Assembly (NCBI RefSeq): GCF_002836515.1
Contig: NZ_PJBC01000066.1
Span: forward strand, 278,639 to 342,638
Length of the DNA: 64,000 nt
Source: Pseudomonas sp. Choline-02u-1
GTDB lineage: Bacteria > Pseudomonadota > Gammaproteobacteria > Pseudomonadales > Pseudomonadaceae
Direction: 5' to 3'
Part shown: in pieces, positions 35,324 to 43,956 of the stretch
Layout: each line of letters starts with the position of its first letter
How positions within the stretch are numbered: the stretch's first letter is position 1
Translations under genes and position numbers: made by a program
Notes under the pieces: model-generated
Told to the model about the DNA's origin: nothing
Seen by the model: only the letters and a program-made list of their open reading frames with translations
Database searches by the model: none

Positions 35324-36439
35324 CTAGGCCATCAGATGAAGATGGTTGTCCCAGAGCCCCGCCGGCAATTCCAGCGGTTTGGCCAGCAGCTGTTCCTGGC
35401 GACAATCGTAGTAGCGGCAGCGGCCCTGACCCGAGGTCACGACAAAGCCATCCTTCACCGCACCAACGCCAGCGCAATCCGGCAGAGGCGCATCGAGGCG
35501 CAGTTCGCCGCTGTCCAGATCCCAGATGAAGAAGCGGTTGCCACGCGGCGCCGTCAACGCGACCAGCCGCAGATCACTGTGCACCGCGACGCTGGCGGTG
35601 TAGTGCCCCATCGCCTGCAACTGATCTTCCGCTACGGGGAACGCCACGAACGCTTGCCCGGGTCGCTTGATCGCCAACAGCTCCGAGCGCTCGTGGGAGG
35701 GGCCCATGAATTGCTGGCCGGCGACAATAGTGCCGTCGCTGGCGATGCCCAGGTGACGCACGCTGTTCATCTGCTGGGCGAGGGTTTCCTTGCTCAGCAA
35801 CGTGCCGTCGCGCTGCATCAGCACCAGGCTCGGCTCCATGGCGTTGAGGTTCATGTCGACGCGGCTTTCCGCTTCGGTGCGAATCCCGCCGTTGGCCACG
35901 ACCAGCGTCTCGCCGTCGGGCATCCACGACACCTGATGCGGGCCGAGACCGTGGGTGGAAATCTCGCCCGCGTGCACCAGCCGCTCGCCCTCGAACGTGT
36001 ACACGCCGAGCAGGCCACGACCCGGATCGGTGGTGTCGTTCTCGGTGGCGTACAGGTATTCGCCGTCCTTGTGCACCACGGCGTGGCCGTAGAAGTGCCG
36101 GTTCGGCTGCGAGGTCACGGTCTGCAGTAGCTTGCCGTCGCGCAGGTCGATCAGGTAACTCTCGGTACCCGGACGCCGTGCAACGAACAGCGCCAGCGGC
36201 TGCGTCGGATGATTGATGATGTCGTGGCAACGCTGGCCGACGTGGGTGGCGAACACCCGCGTGCCGTCGAGCCGATAACCGACCGCGTAATGCTTGCCGT
36301 CAGTATCGTCGCGCGCCGACAACAGCAGCGGGCTTTGATCCTTGCGTTTGAACAGCGTCCAGCCGCCCAGCGTCACCGCTCCCAGCAGTGCACTACCTAA
36401 AGTCAGAACCTGACGTCGCAGCATGGCACTCGCCCTCAT
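35324..36439 (-). CDS. DUF1513 beta-propeller-like exported protein
   Basis: 371 residues. N-terminus has a twin arginine (LRRQVLTLG) and hydrophobic stretch, suggesting Tat export. The body is a WD40/propeller-like repeat series (GHAVVHKDGEYLYATEND, GPHQVSWMPDGETLVVANGG). ATG 36439 shares one base with the preceding gene's stop (TGATG), so it is coupled to the imelysin gene. Last gene of a set with imelysin and di-haem peroxidase; a role in iron acquisition is inferred from the set and the Fur-like site upstream. Confidence 0.88.
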   Translation of the reverse strand: MRASAMLRRQVLTLGSALLGAVTLGGWTLFKRKDQSPLLLSARDDTDGKHYAVGYRLDGTRVFATHVGQRCHDIINHPTQPLALFVARRPGTESYLIDLRDGKLLQTVTSQPNRHFYGHAVVHKDGEYLYATENDTTDPGRGLLGVYTFEGERLVHAGEISTHGLGPHQVSWMPDGETLVVANGGIRTEAESRVDMNLNAMEPSLVLMQRDGTLLSKETLAQQMNSVRHLGIASDGTIVAGQQFMGPSHERSELLAIKRPGQAFVAFPVAEDQLQAMGHYTASVAVHSDLRLVALTAPRGNRFFIWDLDSGELRLDAPLPDCAGVGAVKDGFVVTSGQGRCRYYDCRQEQLLAKPLELPAGLWDNHLHLMA

Positions 36440-37503
36440 CAGTCACCGTCGTTGGCATTGAAGCCCAGTTGGATGCCCAGCGCCTTGGCCAGTTCGCCTT
36501 CATGCAGGCGATGGACGACGTTGAGGCTGTCATAGATATCGTTGAGCTGCTGGCGACCGGCGTCGTCTTCAAGCATTTCGCCGAGCGAACGCTGAGTGCT
36601 GTCGAACAGCTTCAGCGAGGCGGCATAAGCGGCGTCGATCTTGTCCGCCAGCGGTTTCTGCTCGGCCGGCAACAGACCGCGAAGGCCCTTGTTGTCGACG
36701 CCTTCCCAGACGGTTTTGGCTGCGGCAAGGCTGGCTTCCAGCGCCGTCAGCGACGACTGGCTGCGCCACGCATCCGCCTGGAACGGCTGCGGCACGCCTT
36801 TGCTCTGACGGCCCATCGGCGTGCCGAGCTTTTTCTTCAGGGTATCGAGTGCCGTCACTTGTACGCGCAGCAGATCGGCGATCGCTTCGTGGGAGTCGGC
36901 GTAGCGCTGGTTGGGGAATTTGCTCATCTGCGCGAGCATGCCATCGGTGTTGTTCCAGCCCTGCAGGATCTCTTCGGCCAGTTGCTTCTGGCGCTCGCCA
37001 ATGGCGATCAGCAGCGGGCAGTACTTGGCTTTCTGCGCGTCGTTGGCGACGTCAGGCTTGGCGTCGAAGAGGATGTATTCGTAAGCCGACAGGCCTTGCA
37101 CCACGACGCTGGATTTGGCCAATGCGGCGGCATCGATCTGCGGCTGGGCGACGACCAGTTGCTCGACCTGACGGCCGACGAGGTTTTTCTTGTCCGGCCA
37201 GAACTGCACTTGCCACGAACGGTTGCCCTCGGCCAGCGGACCGATCAGCAGCGGCTGCAACTCGGCCCAGGCTTTCTGCGCGTGAAGGAAGTCGGCACGG
37301 GCAGTTTCCAGGGTTTCCTTGCCCTGGCAATAGGCGAGGGCGCTGACCGCCAGTTGCCGGTCGGCTTCGACCCAGCGAGTGTAGGTCGGCAGGATCACCG
37401 ATTTGGCGATCGCCGCCGAAGTGACCGCTTGCGGATCCTGCGGCGAGCAGGCGCCGAGGGCGAGCGCGGCAAGGCTGGTGAACAGTAACTTTGGACGGAA
37501 CAT
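36439..37503 (-). CDS. Imelysin-family lipoprotein
   Basis: 354 residues. Lipoprotein signal with lipobox LALGACS (about residues 15-21). Imelysin fold with two related helical halves; the usual GxHxxE metal motif is replaced by GLSAYEYILFD (about residue 138), so the metal histidine is gone while a glutamate remains. Proteins of this family (EfeO/IcmP relatives) are tied to iron handling. Sits between the di-haem peroxidase gene and the DUF1513 gene, 27 bp after the former. Confidence 0.88.
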   Translation of the reverse strand: MFRPKLLFTSLAALALGACSPQDPQAVTSAAIAKSVILPTYTRWVEADRQLAVSALAYCQGKETLETARADFLHAQKAWAELQPLLIGPLAEGNRSWQVQFWPDKKNLVGRQVEQLVVAQPQIDAAALAKSSVVVQGLSAYEYILFDAKPDVANDAQKAKYCPLLIAIGERQKQLAEEILQGWNNTDGMLAQMSKFPNQRYADSHEAIADLLRVQVTALDTLKKKLGTPMGRQSKGVPQPFQADAWRSQSSLTALEASLAAAKTVWEGVDNKGLRGLLPAEQKPLADKIDAAYAASLKLFDSTQRSLGEMLEDDAGRQQLNDIYDSLNVVHRLHEGELAKALGIQLGFNANDGD

Positions 37504-37530
37504 GTCGGGCTCCCGATGCTTTTTCAGTAT

Positions 37531-38958
37531 TTAAAGTGAGTTCAGAAACGCCAGCAACGCAGCGCGCTGCTCGGCATTGAAAGACAAAACCTGTTGCTGC
37601 GCAGCGCTCGCTTCGCCGCCATGCCAGAGCACCGCTTCGAGCAGGTTACGGGCGCGGCCGTCATGCAAAAACTGCGTGTGGCCACTGACCGCCTGCGTCA
37701 GACCAATCCCCCACAACGGCGGCGTGCGCCAGTCGCGGCCGGAGGCCTGAAATTCGGTGCGGTTATCCGCCAGGCCTTCGCCCATGTCATGCAACAGCAG
37801 ATCGCTGTAAGGGCGGATCACCTGATTGGCCAATTCAGGCTCGGCAGCATTGGCCGCGGTGGTGTATTTCGGCGTGTGGCACGTCTGGCAACCGGCCTGG
37901 AAAAACAGATTCTTGCCGGCCAGCACCTGTGGATCGTTAATGCCACGGCGCGCCGGCACTGCGAGATTGCGGCTGTAGAACAGCACCAGCCGCAGAATGT
38001 TGTCGCTGACTTCCGGCTCGCCGTCCGGGCCATTACCGTTCGGCGCCTGTTTGCAGGCGCTTTGCGCCTCGGTGCAATCGTCGAACGGCCGCAGGCTGGT
38101 GGTCAGGCCCATATCACCAGAAAAGGCGTGAACGTTTTGTTGATTGAGGTTCGGTTGCCCGGCTTTCCAGCCGAAACGGCCAATCACTGTTTCCTGCAAC
38201 TCATCGTCCCACACCCGGTTCGGCCGGCCGTTGATGCCGTTTTTCGCTTTCGCCTGGACGGCGGCGTTGGCGAGGATCGCCTCTTCAGGGATCGCTTCGA
38301 GCAGGCCCAGACCAATCATCGGCGGCGCCACCCGCGCGGAAAAACGCGTGTCCGGGTGCATCGGGCCGTAGCCGAGTTGAGTGATCTGCAGGGTCGGCTT
38401 GCGCAATTCGACCTCGGTGCCGTCCTTGAAACGCACGGGCACCGGGGTGTAGTCGACGCGCACTTTACCTTCCGGGGCGACGCCGGGGACGGCCATGTCC
38501 TGAAACTGCCCGCCATACACGGGCTCCGGCACCACGCCGAGCTGTTCGATAACCCTGGCGTAAGGCGGCGCATCGGGAATCGACAGGCGCACTAGCATCG
38601 ACACCGCATTGGTTGCATCAGATGTCGGCGGATGACCGCGACCGTCCTTGATGTGGCAGTTCTGGCAGGCGTTGGTATTGAACAGCGGGCCGAGGCCGTC
38701 GCGCGCGGTGGTAGTCGACGGCGCGATCACCCACGGGCTGCGAAAGAAGCTGTTGCCGACACTGAAATCCACCCGCCGTGACGGCGGCAGGTTGGCCGAC
38801 GGCAGGGAAAACGCATTCTGATCGCTCTTGCGCACCGTCGCCGCGCCACCCGAACGTGCTTCCCCCGGCTCGGCTTCGGTGAAACGCGGGGCGTCATCGC
38901 AGGCACTCAGGCCCAGGGCCAGCAACAGTGCGGACAAGCGAAGCGGCAACGACGGCAT
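37531..38958 (-). CDS. Di-haem cytochrome c peroxidase-like lipoprotein (thiol oxidoreductase family)
   Basis: 475 residues. Lipobox LGLSACD in the signal sequence (from ATG 38958). Two CxxCH haem-attachment sites: CQNCH (about residue 98) and CQTCH (about residue 360). Family is the DUF1111/di-haem oxidoreductase group. Start at 38958 gives a clean lipoprotein signal; 12 extra residues from an upstream ATG would not. First gene of the co-oriented set (peroxidase, imelysin, DUF1513). Confidence 0.9.
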   Translation of the reverse strand: MPSLPLRLSALLLALGLSACDDAPRFTEAEPGEARSGGAATVRKSDQNAFSLPSANLPPSRRVDFSVGNSFFRSPWVIAPSTTTARDGLGPLFNTNACQNCHIKDGRGHPPTSDATNAVSMLVRLSIPDAPPYARVIEQLGVVPEPVYGGQFQDMAVPGVAPEGKVRVDYTPVPVRFKDGTEVELRKPTLQITQLGYGPMHPDTRFSARVAPPMIGLGLLEAIPEEAILANAAVQAKAKNGINGRPNRVWDDELQETVIGRFGWKAGQPNLNQQNVHAFSGDMGLTTSLRPFDDCTEAQSACKQAPNGNGPDGEPEVSDNILRLVLFYSRNLAVPARRGINDPQVLAGKNLFFQAGCQTCHTPKYTTAANAAEPELANQVIRPYSDLLLHDMGEGLADNRTEFQASGRDWRTPPLWGIGLTQAVSGHTQFLHDGRARNLLEAVLWHGGEASAAQQQVLSFNAEQRAALLAFLNSL

Positions 38959-39075
38959 CAGACATCCTGCAAACGGGCGAAAACAAAGGCGCAAAGTCTA
39001 ACAGGGCGGGGGAGTTTGAATAAGAGGAATTATCGTTTGCTTGATACAGCGCAAATCTGCAGAGCGATGCAAACG

Positions 39076-39168
39076 CCCTGTAGGAGCTGCCGAAGGCTGC
39101 GATCTTTTGATTCTGATCTTCAAAAATCAAGATCAACAGATCGCAGCCTTCGGCAGCTCCTACAGGGG
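39076..39168. repeat. Dispersed inverted repeat, GTAGGAGCTG family
   Basis: CCTGTAGGAGCTGCCGAAGG...GATCTTTTGA and its near-perfect complement ending CTCCTACAGGGG, around a roughly 30-bp AT-rich centre. Between the di-haem gene and the IcmP-like gene. Confidence 0.92.
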
Positions 39169-39187
39169 ACTGTGATCATGGGGTATG

Positions 39188-39217
39188 AAAAAGGCGACCC
39201 GAAGGTCGCCTTTTTTA
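39188..39217. terminator. Rho-independent terminator of icmP
   Basis: AAGGCGACC-CGAA-GGTCGCCTT stem, with A tract on the left and T tract on the right; it ends the leftward icmP-like transcript. Confidence 0.88.
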
Positions 39218-39232
39218 AAGCGCGCGCGCTGA

Positions 39233-40585
39233 TCAGAACTCGTGATCGGCGTTGTCCGGGTTCAGGTCGCTGATGCCCAGTTTGCCGGCAGCGGCTTCGA
39301 TCGAGCCAGTCTGCTTGACCAGTGCGGCGATGGCGTCACGAACGACCTGGTTGCCAGCGGTGTTGCCGGCGGCGATCAACTGGTCGTAGTGCTCACCCTT
39401 GTTGGCGTGATCGACCATGACCTGAATTTTCGCTTCGGTCGCGGCCAGATCGGCTTTCACCGCGGTGTCGGCGGCCGGATCGGCCTTGGCCACCAGCGAC
39501 GACAGGCTGGCGCCAGTCATTTTGGTGCCATCAACGCGGGTGTACTCGCCCAGATAAACGTTACGCACGCCTTTGGCATCGTAGAAATGCGAGTAGTGGG
39601 TGTTGTCGCTGAAGCAATCCTGCTCGTCTTCAGGGGAGTTGGCTTCCAGGGAAACCTTCATGCGCTCGCCGGCCAGTTCGCCGAGAGACAGGCTGCCCAT
39701 GCCGAACAGCATTTTGCGCAGACCCGACTCACCCGGCTCGGCTTCCAGCGTCGCGCGATAGTTGTCGGCCACGTTCGGCTTCCAGTTGCCGACCATTTCT
39801 TCCAGGTCGCTGACCAGCAGTTGAGTCACGGCTTTGAGGTAGGCACGACGACGCTCGTTGTGACCACCGGTGGCGCCGGCGCCTTCCAGGTAATCCGAGG
39901 CCGGACGGTTGCCAGCGCCTGGGCCGGTGCCGTTCAGATCCTGGCCCCAGAGCAGGAATTCGATCGCGTGGTAACCGGTGGCGACGTTGGCCTCGGAACC
40001 GCCCAGCTCGTTGAGGCTGGCAAGTTTTTCCGGGGTGATCTCTTTCACGTCGACCTTGTCTTCGCCGACCTGGACTTCGGTGTTGGCAATGATATTGGCG
40101 GTGGCGCCCGGGTTACCCAGTGCGTGCTCGTAGGATTTGTCGACGTAGTCGATCAGGCCTTCGTCCAGCGGCCAGGCGTTAACCTGACCTTCCCAGTCGT
40201 CGATGATGGTATTGCCGAAGCGGAACACTTCGCTCTGCAGATACGGCACGCGCGCGGCGACCCAGGCAGCCTTGGCGGCTTTCAGAGTGTCGGCATTCGG
40301 CTTGGCGAGAAATGCGTCGACGGCGGTTTGCAGTGTTTTCGCGGTGGATTCGGCATCGCTGTAAACGGCGAAGACCATGTCGGCGTAGTGCGCGACCACA
40401 GCCTTGGCGGCGGCATCGTCAACTTTACCGGCAGCAGGCGCAGGTGCAGCGGCAGGAGCTGGAGCAGCGCTGCTGGAAGCCGGGGTCATCTCGGAGGCTT
40501 TTTCTTTGTCCTTGCCTTCGCCGCAACCGGCGAGGGAAATAGCGATGGCCAGCAGACTGGCGGTAGCCAGAGGCATACGAATCAT
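39233..40585 (-). CDS. icmP: Imelysin lipoprotein, IcmP-like (M75 peptidase family)
   Basis: 450 residues. Lipobox ISLAGCG after the signal, then an alanine/proline-rich linker. Imelysin metal motif GYHAIEF (GxHxxE) intact near residue 205, unlike the neighbouring paralogue. ATG 40585 was chosen because GCAGG stands nine bases before it; another ATG is three codons upstream. In P. aeruginosa the orthologue (PA4370) is an outer-membrane protein described as insulin-cleaving. A Fur-like palindrome lies about 60 bp upstream. Confidence 0.92.
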   Translation of the reverse strand: MIRMPLATASLLAIAISLAGCGEGKDKEKASEMTPASSSAAPAPAAAPAPAAGKVDDAAAKAVVAHYADMVFAVYSDAESTAKTLQTAVDAFLAKPNADTLKAAKAAWVAARVPYLQSEVFRFGNTIIDDWEGQVNAWPLDEGLIDYVDKSYEHALGNPGATANIIANTEVQVGEDKVDVKEITPEKLASLNELGGSEANVATGYHAIEFLLWGQDLNGTGPGAGNRPASDYLEGAGATGGHNERRRAYLKAVTQLLVSDLEEMVGNWKPNVADNYRATLEAEPGESGLRKMLFGMGSLSLGELAGERMKVSLEANSPEDEQDCFSDNTHYSHFYDAKGVRNVYLGEYTRVDGTKMTGASLSSLVAKADPAADTAVKADLAATEAKIQVMVDHANKGEHYDQLIAAGNTAGNQVVRDAIAALVKQTGSIEAAAGKLGISDLNPDNADHEF

Positions 40586-40643
40586 GGCGAACATCCTGCT
40601 TCGGTAGTTGAGTGGACTGGCGCCGGGGGCGCGCAAAACTGCG

Positions 40644-40670
40644 ACATAATGCAAATCTTTCGCATTATGT
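40644..40670. promoter_or_regulatory. Fur-like palindrome upstream of icmP
   Basis: ACATAATGC and GCATTATGT are a perfect 9-bp inverted repeat with a 9-bp spacer. The 19-mer beginning at 40645 (CATAATGCAAATCTTTCGC) matches the Fur consensus at 13 of 19 positions. It lies 59-85 bp upstream of the icmP start. Confidence 0.55.
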
Positions 40671-40707
40671 GTAAAGGCGTGGCTGGAAATATTTCTTATT
40701 TGCACAT

Positions 40708-40802
40708 GAAGATCAAAAGATCGCAGCCTCGTTGCACTGTAGGAGCTGACGAGTGCAACGAGGCTTCGATCTTTTGATCTTTGAGGCTGCGATCTTTTGA
40801 TC
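40708..40802. repeat. Dispersed inverted repeat, GTAGGAGCTG family, with extra partial arm
   Basis: GATCAAAAGATCGCAGCCTC...CTGTAGGAGCTGACGAGTGC and complement, with core ACGAGTGCAACGAGG. A third half-copy (GAGGCTGCGATCTTTTGATC) is appended on the right and touches the bifA stop. Confidence 0.88.
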
Positions 40803-40803
40803 G

Positions 40804-42855
40804 TTAAAGAATAGCCGCGTTACTGCGTTGCGCCTGCTTGAGGTAGATGCCCAGCTCCCGCGCCGGCAGCGGTTTGCTGTAGTGGTAGCCCTGACCTTCG
40901 TGGCAACCCTCGGAAATGATGTAGGTTTCCTGCTCGGCGGTTTCCACGCCCTCGGCAATCACCTGCATGCCCAGGCTCTTGCCCAGTTGAATGATCGCGC
41001 GAACGATGGTCGCATCATCGTCGTCATCGAGCAGGTCCTGGACGAAGCTCTTGTCGATCTTGATCTTGTCCAGCGGCAGGCTTTTCAGATAACTGAGGGA
41101 TGAGTAGCCGGTGCCGAAGTCGTCAATTGCAATCAGCGCACCGGAGCGGCGCAGGCTGAGCAGATGCTGGGCGGCGGTGGTGATGTCTTCCATCAGGCCG
41201 GTTTCGGTGACTTCCAGTTCCAGACTGCGCGGCGGCAGACGGTACATCTGCAGCAGGTTGTTGACCACCCGCGGCAGCTCGGCGTGGTGCAGTTGCACGG
41301 TCGACAGATTGACCGCCATGCGCAGATCGACGAAACCCTGATCGTGCCACTCGCGCAATTGCTTGCAGGCCTGATCAAGCACCCATTCGCCAATGGCGAT
41401 GATCGTGCCGTTCTGTTCGGCCAGCGGAATGAACAGGTCCGGCGGCACCAGACCATGTTCCGGATGTTGCCAGCGAATCAGCGCTTCAACGCCGACCACG
41501 CGGTGATCGCGATAGCTGATCTGCGGCTGGTAGACGAGGTAGAACTGATCGCGGATCAGTGCGTCACGCAGGTCTTTTTCCAGCTCGCGACGGCGGCGCA
41601 TCTCGCTGTCGACGCTGGCGATGTAGAACTGATAGCGATTGCGCGAGCGGGTCTTTGCCAGGGTCATGGTCTGCTCGGCTTTCTGCAAGAGCTTCTCGGT
41701 GCTGTCGCCGTCCTCCGGAAACAGGGTGATGCCGATGGTCGCGCGCAGGCGGATCTCCTGATCGTCGAGGGCGAAGGGCGCCTCGAGGTCATCGAGAATG
41801 CTCTGCGCCAGTTCTGCTGCTTCGTAGGGTTGTTCGATGTCGGCCTGCACCAGTGCAAACTGGTCGCCGCCGAGACGGGCGAGGGCGCCAAGACGACCGC
41901 TGTGGGCGCGCAATCGATCGGCCAGCGCCAGCAGCAACTGGTCGCCGGTCTGGTAGCTGAATTGTTCGTTGATGCCTTTGAAGTCATCGAGACCGACGCA
42001 CAACACGGCGACGCGGCGCTGCAATTTGCCGGCATCGACGAGAATCTTGTCCAGTTGCTGCTGCAACTGCTGGCGGTTCGGCAGACCGGTGAGGAAGTCG
42101 TACTGGGCCATGCGCAGCAGGCTGTTTTCCGCTTCGTGGCGCAGGTGAGTGTTGCGTTCGATGGACTCTAGCAACTGGTTGGCGGTGTTGATCCACAGGC
42201 CCAGTTCGTTTTTTTCGTGGCCCTTGATCTGCGGAATCTTGTGCTCGCTGGGACGATCGGGGTTGATCTCGGTGAGGTGCTCAATGATTCGCGACAGCGG
42301 TTTGGTCAGCAGCCAGTGATAGACCAGATACAGCACCAGGCCCAACGCCAGTGCGCGTAACACCCCGGAAATGAAAATGATTACTGAGCTGACGATAAAC
42401 CCTTCGCCATAGGTGGCGGTGTCGAGGGTGATGCTCAGGTCGCCGTAATACTCGCTGTAAGGGCCACGGCCGACCAGTTGCGTGGTGAAGGTGCGTTCCT
42501 GGCCGAGAATCAGGTCGGTCAGCCAACGGCTGTTGGAGTGCTGCAGTTCGCGGGATTTCTGCGCGAGCATGGCTTCGTTGGGGTGGCCGATCGAGGCCTG
42601 GCGCACGGCGTCGTCCTGAAACAACCCTTCGATCACCTGCATGCCCATTTCCCGGTCCAGGCTGTAAACCGCCTGGGTCGACGGATCGCGAAACATGTCG
42701 AGGATGCGCTCGGCGTCACCGGCCACGGCCTGGCGGGTCTTGTAGGCATCAAAGACAATCTGCGCGCAGCTCAAGACTACGCCTACGATCAATGCCGACA
42801 GGAGCACGACCCGGAGCAACTTCACCGACAAGCTGTTCTTGAGTTCCAGCTTCAA
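40804..42855 (-). CDS. bifA: Cyclic-di-GMP phosphodiesterase BifA (GGDEF-EAL)
   Basis: 683-residue inner-membrane enzyme that degrades cyclic-di-GMP; BifA controls biofilm formation and swarming in Pseudomonas. Two membrane segments (about 13-33 and 153-178) enclose a periplasmic sensor part; a linker leads to a degenerate GGDEF domain with GGDQF at about residue 325, and a complete EAL domain starting VGVEALIRW (about 447), with DDFGTGYSSLSYL and IAEGVET. The start is TTG (42855) with GGAATAA upstream. The neighbours icmP and sodB match P. aeruginosa bifA (PA4367). Confidence 0.93.
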   Translation of the reverse strand: MKLELKNSLSVKLLRVVLLSALIVGVVLSCAQIVFDAYKTRQAVAGDAERILDMFRDPSTQAVYSLDREMGMQVIEGLFQDDAVRQASIGHPNEAMLAQKSRELQHSNSRWLTDLILGQERTFTTQLVGRGPYSEYYGDLSITLDTATYGEGFIVSSVIIFISGVLRALALGLVLYLVYHWLLTKPLSRIIEHLTEINPDRPSEHKIPQIKGHEKNELGLWINTANQLLESIERNTHLRHEAENSLLRMAQYDFLTGLPNRQQLQQQLDKILVDAGKLQRRVAVLCVGLDDFKGINEQFSYQTGDQLLLALADRLRAHSGRLGALARLGGDQFALVQADIEQPYEAAELAQSILDDLEAPFALDDQEIRLRATIGITLFPEDGDSTEKLLQKAEQTMTLAKTRSRNRYQFYIASVDSEMRRRRELEKDLRDALIRDQFYLVYQPQISYRDHRVVGVEALIRWQHPEHGLVPPDLFIPLAEQNGTIIAIGEWVLDQACKQLREWHDQGFVDLRMAVNLSTVQLHHAELPRVVNNLLQMYRLPPRSLELEVTETGLMEDITTAAQHLLSLRRSGALIAIDDFGTGYSSLSYLKSLPLDKIKIDKSFVQDLLDDDDDATIVRAIIQLGKSLGMQVIAEGVETAEQETYIISEGCHEGQGYHYSKPLPARELGIYLKQAQRSNAAIL

Positions 42856-43140
42856 AGGGTTATTCCTTGTTCCGTGCGGGTAGCGTCAAGTTGCCATGAG
42901 TATTGGCAATCCCGGGTTGGCAGTCAAAGGGACAATCAGGCACGGGAAAATTCGCCGGTATCCTGGCCGCCATGTGGTCATTTGAGTAATAGCTCTGAAT
43001 TACTGTGTCGGTTGCAGTCGCCCTCAACTTGAGCACCGGGTCAAAGATTTTTTCCTATCGTGGATGGTAGTCGGCTCAAGGCTCCCGGCAAACGGCGCGA
43101 GGCTGCTTTTGGCGTGCGACAAACGCCATGCGCCGGGCAT
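42856..43140. other. bifA upstream region, no gene seen
   Basis: This stretch (part of a 328-bp gap to the sodB stop) holds the bifA promoter. No ORF with a sound start, no REP element and no clear operator were seen. A weakly palindromic ATTTGAGTAATAGCTCTGA stretch lies near 42977. Confidence 0.4.
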
Positions 43141-43168
43141 AAAAAAACCCGGCCGAGGCCGGGTTTCT
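43141..43168 (-). terminator. Rho-independent terminator of sodB
   Basis: AAACCCGGCC-GA-GGCCGGGTTT stem with a T run on the minus strand, 16 bp after the sodB stop. Confidence 0.92.
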
Positions 43169-43183
43169 TGTCTGGCGTGCAGC

Positions 43184-43780
43184 TTAAGCGGTGAAGGTTT
43201 TGCCTTCGAACTGCTCGGCCACAAACTTCCAGTTGACCAGGTTCCAGAACGCTTCAACGTACTTCGGACGCAGGTTGCGGTAGTCGATGTAGTAAGCGTG
43301 TTCCCAGACATCGCAGGTCAGCAGCGGGGTGTCGCCGCTGGTCAGCGGGTTGCCGGCGCCGATGGTGCTGGCCAGGGCCAGGGAACCGTCAGCCTTTTTC
43401 ACCAGCCAGCCCCAGCCGGAACCGAAGGTGCCGATCGAGGTTTTGCTGAATTCTTCCTTGAACTTGTCGAACGAACCGAACGCTGCGTTGATGGCATCTG
43501 CCAGTGCGCCGGTTGGTTGACCGCCGGCGTTTGGCGCCAGGCAGTTCCAGTAGAAAGTGTGGTTCCAGACCTGAGCGGCGTTGTTGAAGATGCCGCCCGA
43601 AGAAGTCTTGACGATTTCTTCCAGGGTCTTGCCTTCAAACTCGGTGCCTGGCACCAGGTTGTTCAGGTTCACGACGTAGGTGTTGTGGTGCTTGTCGTGG
43701 TGGAACTCCAGGGTTTCCTTGGAGATGTGCGGCTGCAGGGCATCGTGTGCGTAAGGCAGCGGCGGCAATTCGAAAGCCAT
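43184..43780 (-). CDS. sodB: Superoxide dismutase, Fe type
   Basis: 198-residue iron superoxide dismutase. Metal ligands: H27 region (FHHDKHHNTYV), H74 region (VWNHTFYWN), and DVWEHAYYIDY with the aspartate and histidine near 157-161. The GIFNNAAQVWNH and GSGWGWLV stretches are of the Fe/Mn family; the AFELPPLPYAHDAL start is FeSOD-like. ATG 43780 with GGAGAA upstream; an in-frame ATG 22 codons earlier was not used. Confidence 0.96.
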   Translation of the reverse strand: MAFELPPLPYAHDALQPHISKETLEFHHDKHHNTYVVNLNNLVPGTEFEGKTLEEIVKTSSGGIFNNAAQVWNHTFYWNCLAPNAGGQPTGALADAINAAFGSFDKFKEEFSKTSIGTFGSGWGWLVKKADGSLALASTIGAGNPLTSGDTPLLTCDVWEHAYYIDYRNLRPKYVEAFWNLVNWKFVAEQFEGKTFTA

Positions 43781-43956
43781 GATGATTCTCCTAATCAGGT
43801 CTGTTGCGGTGAGCGCAAGGCCGATCACGGGCGGCCGGAAATGCACCGGCGAGTTTTTACTCTTTGCGGCGCAGGGTTCGGATCATAGCACCGGGGTCGC
43901 GCCTTAACCACGCAACAACTGTGTGGGATAGAGGTTCCAGAGCCTTTGGCAATTAT

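Noticed and set aside
39242..40777. 511-codon open frame antisense to icmP
   Set aside because: Shadow of the icmP-like gene; no start context or domain.
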